Below are positions 7,701 through 16,463 of a DNA stretch of 64,000 nucleotides, one piece after another. How positions within the stretch are numbered: position 1 is the first letter of the stretch; each line of letters starts with the position of its first letter. The DNA comes from SXVE01 sp036388895 (lineage in GTDB: Bacteria > Acidobacteriota > Blastocatellia > Pyrinomonadales > Pyrinomonadaceae): contig DASVQY010000006.1 in the NCBI GenBank assembly GCA_036388895.1, forward strand, positions 1 through 64,000, in the 5' to 3' direction. The notes below the pieces were generated by a model, which saw only the letters and a program-made list of their open reading frames with translations, was not told the origin of the DNA and ran no database searches. The position numbers were made by a program, and so were the translations under genes.

Positions 7701-7743
7701 AATCGGTTATGAAGCATATTCAAAAGTTTCATAACCGATTTTT
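7701..7743 (+). terminator. intrinsic terminator in the cysM leader (possible attenuator)
   Basis: A perfect 13-bp stem (AATCGGTTATGAA / TTCATAACCGATT) followed by T residues lies 42 bases upstream of the cysM start, in the same orientation. No forward gene ends upstream of it. A 14-codon open frame with one Cys codon (7618-7662) precedes it. This arrangement suits attenuation, but no alternative antiterminator was established. Confidence 0.55.
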
Positions 7744-7784
7744 GCATAAAAGCGGAAAGATAAAAGCGGAAAGAGTAAAGAAAA

Positions 7785-8759
7785 ATGGAAACGGCAGTTA
7801 TACGAGCGGAAAACAAAACGAACTTTCAAACAAATCAGATTTCAAACGATTTTCTGGAAGCGAAAATCGGAAATACGCCCTTGATTCGTTTGCGGCGCAT
7901 AACACAGGATTTACCTGAAAACATCAAGGTTTACGCTAAAGCGGAGCATTTGAATCCGGGAGGATCAGTAAAGGACCGCGCGGCTCTGGCTATGATTTTG
8001 GCGGGCGAGGCTGACGGGAGTTTGCAAAAAGGAAAAACCATACTCGACGCGACGAGCGGAAATACTGGAATCGCTTACGCAATGATCGGCGCTGCGCGCG
8101 GCTACAAAGTGACGCTGACATTGCCGAAAAACGCCAGCCCGGAACGCAAACGAATTCTGCGCATTTACGGAGCGGAAATCATCGAAACCGATCCGATGAA
8201 CGGAACCGACGGCGCACAAATAGTCGCAAAAGAACTTGCGGCAAAGCACCCGGATGTGTATTTTTATCCCGATCAATACAACAACGTAGCGAACTGGAAA
8301 GCGCATTACGATTACACCGCCGGAGAAATTTGGGAACAAACAAAAGGAAGAATTACGCATTTCATTACGGGGTTGGGCACAACGGGAACCTTTGTCGGAA
8401 CGGCGAAACGTCTAAAAGAATTAAACCCGAATTTACAAGCGATTTCCATGCAGCCGGACTCGCCGCTGCACGGGCTTGAAGGAATGAAGCATTTGGAGAC
8501 TGCAATCGTGCCCGGAATTTACGATGCGAATCTCGCTGACAAAAACGTCGAAGTTTCGACCGAAGACGCTCAAAAAATGACCAGACGCTTGGCTCGCGAA
8601 GAAGGTTTATTCGTTGGAATAAGCTCGGGCGCAAACGTTTATGCAGCGGCGCGTTTGGCTGAAGAGTTAATAGAATCAAACGAAGAAGTCGTAATAGTTA
8701 CGGTATTATGCGACGGCGGCGGAAAATATTTGAGCGAGGAGTTTTGGGATTTTGATTAA
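7785..8759 (+). CDS. cysM: PLP-dependent cysteine synthase, CysM type
   Basis: The 324-residue beta-family PLP synthase has the PLP lysine in NPGGSVKDRAA (Lys63) and the substrate loop TSGNTGIAYAM. The PLP-phosphate loop GLGTTGTF and the C-terminal SSGAN segment are also present. It condenses an activated serine (O-acetyl- or O-phosphoserine) with a sulfur donor to make cysteine. The next two genes encode a JAMM peptidase and a sulfur-carrier/E1/rhodanese fusion. This suggests the sulfur donor is a protein thiocarboxylate, as in the mycobacterial CysM-CysO-Mec pathway, rather than free sulfide. The preference for O-phosphoserine is inferred from context only. Confidence 0.85.
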   Translation: METAVIRAENKTNFQTNQISNDFLEAKIGNTPLIRLRRITQDLPENIKVYAKAEHLNPGGSVKDRAALAMILAGEADGSLQKGKTILDATSGNTGIAYAMIGAARGYKVTLTLPKNASPERKRILRIYGAEIIETDPMNGTDGAQIVAKELAAKHPDVYFYPDQYNNVANWKAHYDYTAGEIWEQTKGRITHFITGLGTTGTFVGTAKRLKELNPNLQAISMQPDSPLHGLEGMKHLETAIVPGIYDANLADKNVEVSTEDAQKMTRRLAREEGLFVGISSGANVYAAARLAEELIESNEEVVIVTVLCDGGGKYLSEEFWDFD

Positions 8760-8828
8760 GATTTTGCTGGAAAAGCGAAAATTAAAAAAAAACAAGTTTG
8801 ATACAGATTTTGTTTTTGAATTTACAAA

Positions 8829-9257
8829 ATGATTTCGATAAACGAGGAAAATTTAAGAAATATTGAAAAGCATGGCGAGCGAGATTACCCGAACGAATGC
8901 GGCGGGTTGCTAATCGGAAGTTTGGCGGCTGACGGCAAAAAAACGGTCGTTGAATTAATGCCGATGGAAAACGCCAGCGCAGAAGGAACGCGTCATAATC
9001 GAGTGCTGATTCTGCCGAAAGATTTAATGGGGGCTGAGCGCTACGCGCGCGAAAAGAATCTCGACGTAATCGGTTATTATCATTCGCACCCGAATGCCCG
9101 CGCTTTTCCTTCGCAATTCGATTTGGATCACGCTTTGCCGGTCTGGTCGTACATTATCGTTTCGGTTTTAGAAGGTGAAGCGGCTGATTTGCGATCGTGG
9201 GAAATGGAAGCCGACCGTTCAAAATTTAACGAGGAAGAGATTATCAAGGAGAATTAA
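8829..9257 (+). CDS. mec: JAMM/MPN+ metallopeptidase, Mec-like (releases cysteine from the sulfur carrier)
   Basis: A 142-residue stand-alone JAB1/MPN+ domain with a complete zinc site: Glu23 in NECGG, His85 and His87 in HSHP, Ser95 and Asp98 in the following S-x-x-D. In mycobacteria the related Mec protease cleaves the CysO-cysteine adduct after the Gly-Gly tail. Here it lies 69 bases after cysM and 3 bases before the CysO-like/E1 fusion, which supports the same role. Because the carrier is fused to its E1, this peptidase may also have to cut the fusion after Gly-Gly (see findings). Confidence 0.8.
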   Translation: MISINEENLRNIEKHGERDYPNECGGLLIGSLAADGKKTVVELMPMENASAEGTRHNRVLILPKDLMGAERYAREKNLDVIGYYHSHPNARAFPSQFDLDHALPVWSYIIVSVLEGEAADLRSWEMEADRSKFNEEEIIKEN

Positions 9258-9260
9258 TTT

Positions 9261-10718
9261 ATGGCAGTAACAATTGTAATTCCGACGCCGCTACGGCAGT
9301 TTGCCGGCGGAAATTCGGAAATTCAAGTTGAAGCGACAACGGCTGGCGCGGCTCTGGAGAAATTAACGACGGAACACGCCGAGCTTCGCAAACATCTTTA
9401 TAACGATGAAAATAATTTACGCAATTTCGTCAATGTGTATGTCGGCGACGAAGACATCAGACATCTAAACGGAAGCGAAACGCCCGTAAAAGACGGCGAA
9501 ACGATTATGATTGTGCCTTCGATTGCGGGGGGAAATGTAGCGGCGGAGGCAAAAATTCAATCGGATTTGCCGGAGCTTTCCAAAGACGAATTCGCGCGTT
9601 ACAGCCGCCACCTGATTTTGCCCGAAGTCGGGCTTGAAGGGCAGCGAAAGCTGAAAGCCGCGCGCGTTTTGATGATCGGTACCGGCGGATTGGGTTCGCC
9701 GTTAGGCTTGTATCTCGCGGCGGCGGGAGTCGGAACAATCGGTATAGTAGATTTTGACGTAGTGGACGAATCGAATCTTCAGCGTCAAATTATTCACGGC
9801 ACGAAAGATATAGGTCGGGCTAAAATTGCTTCCGCGAAAGATCGTCTCGAAGATATTAATCCGAATACTAAAATCGAAGCGTTTGAAACGCGCCTCTCGA
9901 GCGAAAACGCGCTTGAGCTTTTCAAGGATTTCGATGTGGTTGTAGACGGAACCGACAATTTTCCGACTCGTTACTTAGTAAATGATGCGTCAGTATTGAC
10001 AGGAAAGCCGAACGTTTACGGCTCGATTTTTCGGTTTGAAGGGCAAGCAAGCGTGTTTTGGGCTGAAAAGGGCGCTTGTTATCGCTGTCTTTACCCGGAA
10101 CCGCCGCCGCCGGGACTCGTTCCTTCGTGCGCCGAAGGCGGAGTTTTAGGAGTTTTGCCCGGCATCGTCGGAACGATTCAGGCGAACGAAGTAATTAAAG
10201 TGATTTTGGGAGCGCAGGGAATTTTGCTCAATCGTCTTCTTTTGTTCGACGCCTGGCAAATGAAATTTCGTGAAATGAAACTTCGCAAAAATCCTGATTG
10301 CCCGATTTGCGGAACAAATCCGACGGTTAAAGAATTGATTGATTACGAAGAATTTTGCGGTTTGCGAACGCCGCTTACCGAAACGGCGAATCAAAATCTG
10401 GAAGAAATTACGGCGAACGAATTGAACGAGTTAATTAAAAACGAAAGCGATATTCAAATAATTGACGTGCGCGAACCGCACGAATATGAAATCGCCAGAA
10501 TTCCGCACACAAAATTGATTCCACTCGGGCAGGTCGCGCAGCGTGCGAATGAAATTGATCCGAGTCGAACCTCAATTGTTCATTGCAAGGGCGGCGTTCG
10601 CAGCGCAAAAGCAATCGAAACTTTGAAACAAGAAGGTTTTCAAGGTCGTTTGATAAATTTAAAAGGCGGCATTACTGCCTGGTCAGATGAAGTTGACGCA
10701 AGTGTGCCGAAGTATTAA
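9261..10718 (+). CDS. CysO/MoaD-like sulfur carrier fused to MoeB/ThiF E1 and rhodanese
   Basis: The 485-residue fusion has three parts. Residues 1-91 are a MoaD/ThiS/CysO ubiquitin-like domain ending in SIAGG (Gly90-Gly91). Residues about 100-370 are a ThiF/MoeB adenylyltransferase with YSRHLILPEVG, the nucleotide loop GTGGLG (140-145), and CYRC and CPIC zinc cysteine pairs. Residues about 385-485 are a rhodanese domain with the active-site Cys442 in VHCKGGVRS. The E1 adenylates the carrier tail and the rhodanese supplies sulfur to form the thiocarboxylate used by CysM. MoeZ-type E1-rhodanese enzymes are known; having the carrier at the N-terminus with an internal rather than terminal Gly-Gly is the unusual part. 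Confidence 0.85.
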   Translation: MAVTIVIPTPLRQFAGGNSEIQVEATTAGAALEKLTTEHAELRKHLYNDENNLRNFVNVYVGDEDIRHLNGSETPVKDGETIMIVPSIAGGNVAAEAKIQSDLPELSKDEFARYSRHLILPEVGLEGQRKLKAARVLMIGTGGLGSPLGLYLAAAGVGTIGIVDFDVVDESNLQRQIIHGTKDIGRAKIASAKDRLEDINPNTKIEAFETRLSSENALELFKDFDVVVDGTDNFPTRYLVNDASVLTGKPNVYGSIFRFEGQASVFWAEKGACYRCLYPEPPPPGLVPSCAEGGVLGVLPGIVGTIQANEVIKVILGAQGILLNRLLLFDAWQMKFREMKLRKNPDCPICGTNPTVKELIDYEEFCGLRTPLTETANQNLEEITANELNELIKNESDIQIIDVREPHEYEIARIPHTKLIPLGQVAQRANEIDPSRTSIVHCKGGVRSAKAIETLKQEGFQGRLINLKGGITAWSDEVDASVPKY

Positions 10719-10779
10719 ATAAACAAAGTATGGACATAAGGTGACCGATACAAACAATAAATAAGAAAGGAGAAAGAAA

Positions 10780-11415
10780 ATGTCATTGAGAATAGGCGAT
10801 GAAGCGCCGAATTTTACGGCGGATACGACTGAAGGAACAATTAATTTCTATGAGTATTTAGGCGACGATTGGGGCGTTTTATTTTCGCATCCACGAGATT
10901 TCACGCCCGTCTGCACGACCGAATTAGGCGAAGCCGCGCGTCTGAAACCGGAATTCGATAAACGGGGCGTAAAAATTATCGGCTTGAGCGTTGACCCGAC
11001 GCACGCGCATCACGAGTGGGCGAAAGACATCGAAGAAACTCAGGGCGCGAAACTCAATTTTCCGGTTATCGCCGACGCGGATAAAAAAGTCGCTGATCTT
11101 TTCGATATGATTCACCCGAACGCGAGCGAAACCGTTACGGTGCGGTCGGTTTTCGTCATCGGACCTGACAAAAAAATAAAACTGTCGCTGACTTATCCGG
11201 CGAGCACAGGAAGAAATTTCGAAGAAATTCTGCGCGTTATTGATTCGCTGCAATTAACGGCTAAACACAGCGTCGCGACGCCGGTTAACTGGAAAGACGG
11301 CGATGACGTGATAATCGTTCCGGCGGTTTCGGACGAACAGGCGAAAGAAAAATTTCCCGAAGGCTGGAAAACAGTAAAACCTTATTTGCGTATCGTCAAA
11401 CAACCGGGAAAGTAA
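10780..11415 (+). CDS. 1-Cys peroxiredoxin
   Basis: The 211-residue peroxiredoxin of the Prx6/1-Cys class has the peroxidatic cysteine in DFTPVCTTE (Cys45). Its long C-terminal arm (about 160-211, with PVNWKDGDDVI and a GWKTVKPYLR ending) is characteristic of that class. It reduces peroxides and alkyl hydroperoxides in the cytoplasm. An AAGGAGAAAG ribosome-binding site precedes the ATG. It follows the cysteine/sulfur operon by about 60 bases, so co-expression with thiol metabolism is plausible. The hairpin at 11426-11461 ends the unit. Confidence 0.9.
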   Translation: MSLRIGDEAPNFTADTTEGTINFYEYLGDDWGVLFSHPRDFTPVCTTELGEAARLKPEFDKRGVKIIGLSVDPTHAHHEWAKDIEETQGAKLNFPVIADADKKVADLFDMIHPNASETVTVRSVFVIGPDKKIKLSLTYPASTGRNFEEILRVIDSLQLTAKHSVATPVNWKDGDDVIIVPAVSDEQAKEKFPEGWKTVKPYLRIVKQPGK

Positions 11416-11425
11416 CTCTTTGAGG

Positions 11426-11461
11426 TTTGGAGACTCGTTCTCACATATACGAGTCTCCAAA
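11426..11461 (+). terminator. terminator hairpin after the peroxiredoxin gene
   Basis: A perfect 13-bp stem (TTTGGAGACTCGT / ACGAGTCTCCAAA) with a 10-base loop begins 11 bases past the stop. It lacks an immediate T-run, so termination efficiency is uncertain. Confidence 0.6.
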
Positions 11462-11615
11462 GAAACTTAAAAACATTTTTATGGATTAAGTTTCTAAACA
11501 ATTTGTCGAATCCTCTTAAATGCACTTTTTTCAAATGCACTTTTTTACTTTCATTAAAACTTCTAAGCCTTTAAAATCATCTCAAGCCAAATCATTCAGG
11601 AAGTTCCCAAGAAAA

Positions 11616-12665
11616 ATGAAAAAAATAGTTTATATAATTATCTCAATGCTCTTTTTTTGTGCCGCTGTTTCGATCACAGCGCAAAATCTCGAATGCGGCA
11701 ACCTCAAAGTCACAACACTGCCCGCTCCCGGCGATTACGGAAGCTATGGGCAGATTGCTGTTTCGCGCCAAACCGTCACAAATCCCGAACCGGGAACGCC
11801 CGCGCCGGTTTCCGTATTTTTGCCGCAGACGGCGAGCGCGGCAAATCGCGTTCCGGTAATTTTTTTCGCGCACGGGTTCGGCGGAACGAATTATCAATTT
11901 TATGAAGCCTTGATGAGACAGCTTTCGAGCAACGGTTACGCTGTTATTTTTTCGCCTTACTCGTCCGACCCGCTGACGAATCATACAGTTCGCTACAGAC
12001 AGCTCTGGCGCGGTTTTCAAGTTGCCGTCGAGCAATTCGGCAGTTTGTTGGATACATCGAGAGTCGGTTTCGCCGGGCATTCTTACGGAGCCGGCGCGGT
12101 GCCGGAAATGGCGCGTTTAGCCGTGGCGAGCGGTTGGGGCGCAAACGGTTTATTTATTTTTTCCGCCGCGCCCTGGTATTCGTGGGGAACAAATTACGAA
12201 CAGATTCCCGCTTCGGCGAAACTCGTCGTGCAGATTTATTGGGAAGACGGAACGAACGAGCATCTTATCGCTCAAAATGATGTTTGGAACCGTTTGCCGC
12301 AGATAACCGAACGGCGCTGGCAGGTCATTCGATCGGCGCGAGCCGTTTGTCAGTTAACGGCGGATCACGGTGTAACAGTTTCGGGAGTCGCGCCCGAAAA
12401 CGGAGAAATCAATGCGCTCGATTATTGGGGCGTCTGGCGCAGAATTCACGCTCTCGCCGATTACACGTTTACCGGAAGTGCGGCGGCAAAATCGGTGGCT
12501 TTCGGAGACGACTCGCGGATGGGCAAATGGAGAACGGGCGGCGTTATCCGTCCGGTTACGCCGCTTGAAGCGACGACTTCCCCGGTTTTGAATACGACAA
12601 CGAATCCGACTTTTCGCTGGATAACGCGTTGTCTGTTCGCGCAAGGATCACCCTGCCAATTTTAA
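11616..12665 (+). CDS. secreted alpha/beta-hydrolase, lipase/cutinase-like
   Basis: Numbered from ATG 11616, the 349-residue protein has a signal peptide (KKIVYIIISMLFFCAAVSITA) followed by an alpha/beta-hydrolase fold. The oxyanion strand is FFAHGFGGT and the nucleophile elbow GHSYGAG (Ser156). A later DHGVT segment may provide the His. Layout resembles the polyester hydrolase/PAF-acetylhydrolase-like family of secreted esterases; the substrate cannot be told. ATG 11616 is chosen because it starts a proper signal peptide and has AGGAAG upstream. The open frame continues to 11520 but would bury the signal sequence. The Cys pair near the C-terminus may form a disulfide. Confidence 0.75.
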   Translation: MKKIVYIIISMLFFCAAVSITAQNLECGNLKVTTLPAPGDYGSYGQIAVSRQTVTNPEPGTPAPVSVFLPQTASAANRVPVIFFAHGFGGTNYQFYEALMRQLSSNGYAVIFSPYSSDPLTNHTVRYRQLWRGFQVAVEQFGSLLDTSRVGFAGHSYGAGAVPEMARLAVASGWGANGLFIFSAAPWYSWGTNYEQIPASAKLVVQIYWEDGTNEHLIAQNDVWNRLPQITERRWQVIRSARAVCQLTADHGVTVSGVAPENGEINALDYWGVWRRIHALADYTFTGSAAAKSVAFGDDSRMGKWRTGGVIRPVTPLEATTSPVLNTTTNPTFRWITRCLFAQGSPCQF

Positions 12666-12688
12666 AGAACTGACGGGCAACTTTTTTT

Positions 12689-12717
12689 TTGACATTTCGG
12701 TTTTGAATTTTTATTTT
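12689..12717 (+). promoter_or_regulatory. candidate promoter
   Basis: TTGACA (12689-12694), a 17-base spacer and TATTTT (12712-12717) lie 24 bases past the hydrolase stop and about 240 bases before the TPR metalloprotease start. The same -10 hexamer and spacing occur at 920-948. The region is T-rich, so chance is possible. Confidence 0.3.
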
Positions 12718-12953
12718 TTATTGACGAAGCCTTTAAACCCGTTTCTTTTTAGCGATTAAAAATGAATTGTTTAATAAAAACTTGCTAAAAAATAAATAGC
12801 GAATTAAACTCAGAAACGTCGTTACTCTTCTTTTTCTGTTTACTCTATTTTTCTAAAAATTTAACTTGCTTTGAATAAAAGCTGTCACGCAACGCCATTG
12901 GTGCGCGTTGTTTCTTATACTCTGATTTCATTTAATTTTACCGCCATAAACTT

Positions 12954-15377
12954 ATGAAGAATCGCCAAATACTCACTTCGATTTTGTTTCTGCTGTTCAT
13001 TTTTATTTTTTCAACCGCTGCCGTTTCGGCAAAGGATGAATGGTTGCAGGTGCGCTCGAAAAATTTTAATCTGATCGGAAACGCTTCGGAAAAGGACATA
13101 CGCAAAGTCGCTACTAAAATGGAGCAATTTCGCGAAACTTTTCGACAGATTTTCAAGGCTAATTTGAACTCGCCGATTCCGACGAACATCGTCGTTTTCA
13201 AAAGCGATTCAGCGTACAAACCGTTTAAGCCGAAACGCGCCGACGGAAAAATTGATAACTTTGTCGCCGGTTATTTTCAGCCCGGCGAAGACGTAAATTA
13301 CATAACGCTTTCGACCGAAGGCGAAGATGCCGACACTTACGGCACGATTTTTCACGAGTACGTTCATTTTATAATTGACACGAATTACGGGAAATCCGAA
13401 GTGCCGCCCTGGTTTAACGAAGGTTTAGCCGAATATTATCAAACGTTTGCCATCGAAGAAGACCAGAAAGTTAAGCTCGGTCTGCCGCAAGGCAATCATC
13501 TCGCTCTGCTTCAGCAAAACAAGCTCGTTCCGCTGGAGACACTTTTCAAAATCAGCAATTACGCGCTGCACCAGAACGCCGCACATTCGCGCAGCATCTT
13601 TTACGCACAGTCGTGGGCGCTGATTCATTATTTGATCGCGAACAAAAAAACCGATGGATTAGGCAAATTCCTTGAATTCGCGATGAGTAACGTTCCCGCG
13701 GAAAAAGCTTTTCAGGATGCTTTTCAGATGACTTACGCGCAGATGGAAAAGGAACTGAGAAAATATGTCGAACAAAACACATACAAATATTCGATGATTA
13801 CTTTCGAAAAAAAGCTTCTGTTCGATACCGAAATGAAATCGTCGCCTTTGCCCGAAGCCGAAACGAATGCGTTTCTCGGAGACCTGCTTTATCACACGAA
13901 CCGCGCCGACGATGCCGAATCGTATTTACAGAAAGCGATTGATCTTAAGCCCGATTTGAGTATGGCGAACACGAGTTTCGGCATGGTCAAAATACGGCAG
14001 AGAAAATACGACGACGCGAAAAAATATTTAGAAAAGGCAATTTCCGGCGATCAGAGAAATCATCTGGCGTTTTTTCGCTACGCTTATCTTCTGAGCCGTG
14101 AAAATCACGACGAATTCGGCTATGTTTCGGCATTTCCCAAAGAAACAACAGCGAAAATGCGCGAATTGCTGAAAAAATCTATTCAATTAAATCCAAGTTT
14201 CACAGAAAGTTATGAGTTGCTTGCGTTTGTCAATTTGATTAACAACGAACATCTCGACGAATCAATCGCTTATTTGCAGAAAGCATTAAAGTATCAGCCG
14301 GGAAATCAAAGATACGCTCTGCGAATTGCGGAAATTTATCTGCGGCAGGACAAATTCACCGAAGCCGCTACGATTTTCGACAAAATCGCTAAGACAGCCG
14401 ATGATCTCGAATTAAAATCGCAAGCCGAAAATTTATCGGCGCAGCTTCGTCAAAGACAAGAAATGATTGCCAGAAACGAAGAAGCGCGAAAGCAGTTTGA
14501 AGCAAACATTACTGAAGCGCGTAAAAACGGCGGAGAGCCTGTTCTTGTCCGGCGCGATTCAAACGCGAAAACTCTTACGCCGGAAGAGTTAGCAAAAATT
14601 GAAGAAGAAGAGAAGATGCGCTCGCTCAACCAGGCGCTCAGAAAGCCTGAAGCCGCAGAAAAACAGGTTGTCGGTCGAATTCACCAAATCGAATGCAAAG
14701 GCAAAACAATCGTTTACACGGTAAAAACCGAAGCCGAAACATTCTCGCTTTCGAGCAAAGATTTCGAGAGCTTAATTTTAACGGCATTTGTTCCCGACGC
14801 CGAAAACGCAGATGTCGGCTGCGGGGCGAAGATTTCCGACATAAACGCGGTTTTAACTTATAAACCGCAAACGGACGCGAAAAATAACGTTCGCGGTGAG
14901 TTGATCGCAATAGATTTTGTTCCGAAAACATTTCGTTTTATGACGGCTGCGGAAATTCGAAATGAAAGCGTCGCCGCTTTTTCCGAACAAGGTCCTCCGC
15001 CGCCTGCTAAAAACCAGGATTCAGAAGCGCAACGGCGCGCGATGATGCTCGAAGCGATAAAAAATTCGCTGCGAAAACCGCTCGACGGCGAAAAGCGCGA
15101 GATGGGTTTTATCGAAAAGGTCGAATGCAGCAACAAAGGAATGTTTTTACATTTCAAAGCGCAGACGCAAACGCTGAAATTAGCCGCGCCGCCGCAAGGA
15201 CTTCAAATGCGAGCTTACACGCCCGAAGTCGCACAAATACAATTCGGCTGCGGGATGAAAGGCGTTGATGTTCCGGTAGTTTTTACTTATAAAGAAAGCA
15301 TAGACTTAAAAGGCGGTTCAACCGGCGAGATCATCGCGCTTGAATTCGTTCCGAAAAGTTTTTCGCTGGAAAAATAA
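12954..15377 (+). CDS. exported DUF1570/peptidase-MA metalloprotease with TPRs and a duplicated C-terminal domain
   Basis: The 807-residue protein has a signal peptide (residues 1-26). A gluzincin-type metallopeptidase domain follows, with HEYVH (His134, Glu135, His138) and the third-ligand motif NEGLAE (Glu156). Tetratricopeptide repeats lie at about 300-490, then a charged helix. The C-terminus holds two copies of a roughly 90-residue domain (about 572-665 and 716-807). Each copy has an I/VECxxK start, a GCGxK centre and an IALEFVPK/IAIDFVPK end. The zinc site is complete, so activity is likely, but the substrate and the role of the repeated domain are unknown. It appears to be monocistronic, ending at the terminator at 15461. 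Confidence 0.75.
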   Translation: MKNRQILTSILFLLFIFIFSTAAVSAKDEWLQVRSKNFNLIGNASEKDIRKVATKMEQFRETFRQIFKANLNSPIPTNIVVFKSDSAYKPFKPKRADGKIDNFVAGYFQPGEDVNYITLSTEGEDADTYGTIFHEYVHFIIDTNYGKSEVPPWFNEGLAEYYQTFAIEEDQKVKLGLPQGNHLALLQQNKLVPLETLFKISNYALHQNAAHSRSIFYAQSWALIHYLIANKKTDGLGKFLEFAMSNVPAEKAFQDAFQMTYAQMEKELRKYVEQNTYKYSMITFEKKLLFDTEMKSSPLPEAETNAFLGDLLYHTNRADDAESYLQKAIDLKPDLSMANTSFGMVKIRQRKYDDAKKYLEKAISGDQRNHLAFFRYAYLLSRENHDEFGYVSAFPKETTAKMRELLKKSIQLNPSFTESYELLAFVNLINNEHLDESIAYLQKALKYQPGNQRYALRIAEIYLRQDKFTEAATIFDKIAKTADDLELKSQAENLSAQLRQRQEMIARNEEARKQFEANITEARKNGGEPVLVRRDSNAKTLTPEELAKIEEEEKMRSLNQALRKPEAAEKQVVGRIHQIECKGKTIVYTVKTEAETFSLSSKDFESLILTAFVPDAENADVGCGAKISDINAVLTYKPQTDAKNNVRGELIAIDFVPKTFRFMTAAEIRNESVAAFSEQGPPPPAKNQDSEAQRRAMMLEAIKNSLRKPLDGEKREMGFIEKVECSNKGMFLHFKAQTQTLKLAAPPQGLQMRAYTPEVAQIQFGCGMKGVDVPVVFTYKESIDLKGGSTGEIIALEFVPKSFSLEK

Positions 15378-15460
15378 AAACAAAAAAACGAAAAAACGCA
15401 AATCTTTCAGTTAAAGGCTTAAAAACAAAGGGCAAATAAAGAAATAAATAAGAAAGCGGA

Positions 15461-15513
15461 AGTGAAAACCGTAGAAGTAATAAAAAATCTTTCTACGGTT
15501 TTCACTTTTTTTG
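15461..15513 (+). terminator. rho-independent terminator
   Basis: A perfect 16-bp stem (AGTGAAAACCGTAGAA / TTCTACGGTTTTCACT) is followed by a run of seven T. It closes the metalloprotease transcription unit. Confidence 0.9.
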
Positions 15514-15597
15514 TTTAATGATCCGGCGATTTTGGGGCTTTAACCCTTTTCGTTAAATTAATTTTGAGTGTGTTTTATATATAATCTACGCAAAACA

Positions 15598-16419
15598 ATG
15601 TTTCAAAAAATTACCAGCCGAGATAATCAAAAACTTAAACGCGCCAGAAAAATAAGAGACGGAAAAATAAAGAATTTTATTTTTGTCGAAGGCGTCAGAC
15701 ACAGCGAAGAAGTTTTGCGCTCGAACGCGAAAGTAGAAGATTGCTTTATTTCAGAAAGTTTCATGGAAAGCGTGCGCGGCAGGAAATTGATAGAATCGTT
15801 TTCAAAACAAAACATAAACATCATCGAAATCGAAGAAACACTTTTTCAGACCGTCGCCGATACGAAAACTTCGCAGGGAATAGTTTTAATAGTCGAAAAA
15901 CCGGCTACGACAAAAGAAAACTTTGCCGCTGAAATAAAGGAAATCCCGCGAAACTTTCCCATTTTTATATATCTTTCCGAAATAAATAATCCGGCGAATT
16001 TAGGCGCGATTCTCCGCACAATCGAAGCTACGGGCGCAAACGGCGTTATCATTTCAGAAAACTCGGCTGACGCTTTTTCGCCGAAGGCGGCGCGTTCGGC
16101 GATAGGCGCAAATCTGCGTTTGGCGATTTGGGAAAATGCAGATTTGGACGAAGTTTTAATCTGGGCAAAAGAGAAAAATCTAAAGACCGTCGCTGCCGAC
16201 ATCAGCGCAGAAAAGTCTTATACGCAGATTGACTGGACGGCGCCGAAACTTTTGATTTTCGGTTCTGAAGCTCACGGTTTAAGCGACAAAGATTTAGCAA
16301 AAATCGAAGAAAAAATTTATATTCCGATGGAAAACGGCGTCGAAAGTTTAAATTTAGCCGTTTCGTGCGGAATTATTCTTTACGAAGCGAAACGCCAGAA
16401 CGATGAATCGCGGTTATAA
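15598..16419 (+). CDS. SpoU/TrmH-family RNA 2'-O-methyltransferase
   Basis: A 273-residue SPOUT methyltransferase with an N-terminal substrate-binding domain (ITSRDNQKLKRARKIRDG...FVEGVRH) and the three SpoU motifs. Motif 1 is NPANLGAILRT, motif 2 IFGSEAHGLS, and motif 3 IPMENGVESLNLAVSCGIILYE. These form the SAM-binding trefoil knot. Members methylate ribose 2'-OH in 23S rRNA or tRNA; the specific base cannot be assigned. ATG 15598 is preferred over an upstream in-frame ATG at 15568 because the family N-terminus begins there. Confidence 0.88.
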   Translation: MFQKITSRDNQKLKRARKIRDGKIKNFIFVEGVRHSEEVLRSNAKVEDCFISESFMESVRGRKLIESFSKQNINIIEIEETLFQTVADTKTSQGIVLIVEKPATTKENFAAEIKEIPRNFPIFIYLSEINNPANLGAILRTIEATGANGVIISENSADAFSPKAARSAIGANLRLAIWENADLDEVLIWAKEKNLKTVAADISAEKSYTQIDWTAPKLLIFGSEAHGLSDKDLAKIEEKIYIPMENGVESLNLAVSCGIILYEAKRQNDESRL

Positions 16420-16463
16420 CGAATTTAAATCCCGCTTTCCGACGTTCATCACAAATCAAATGT

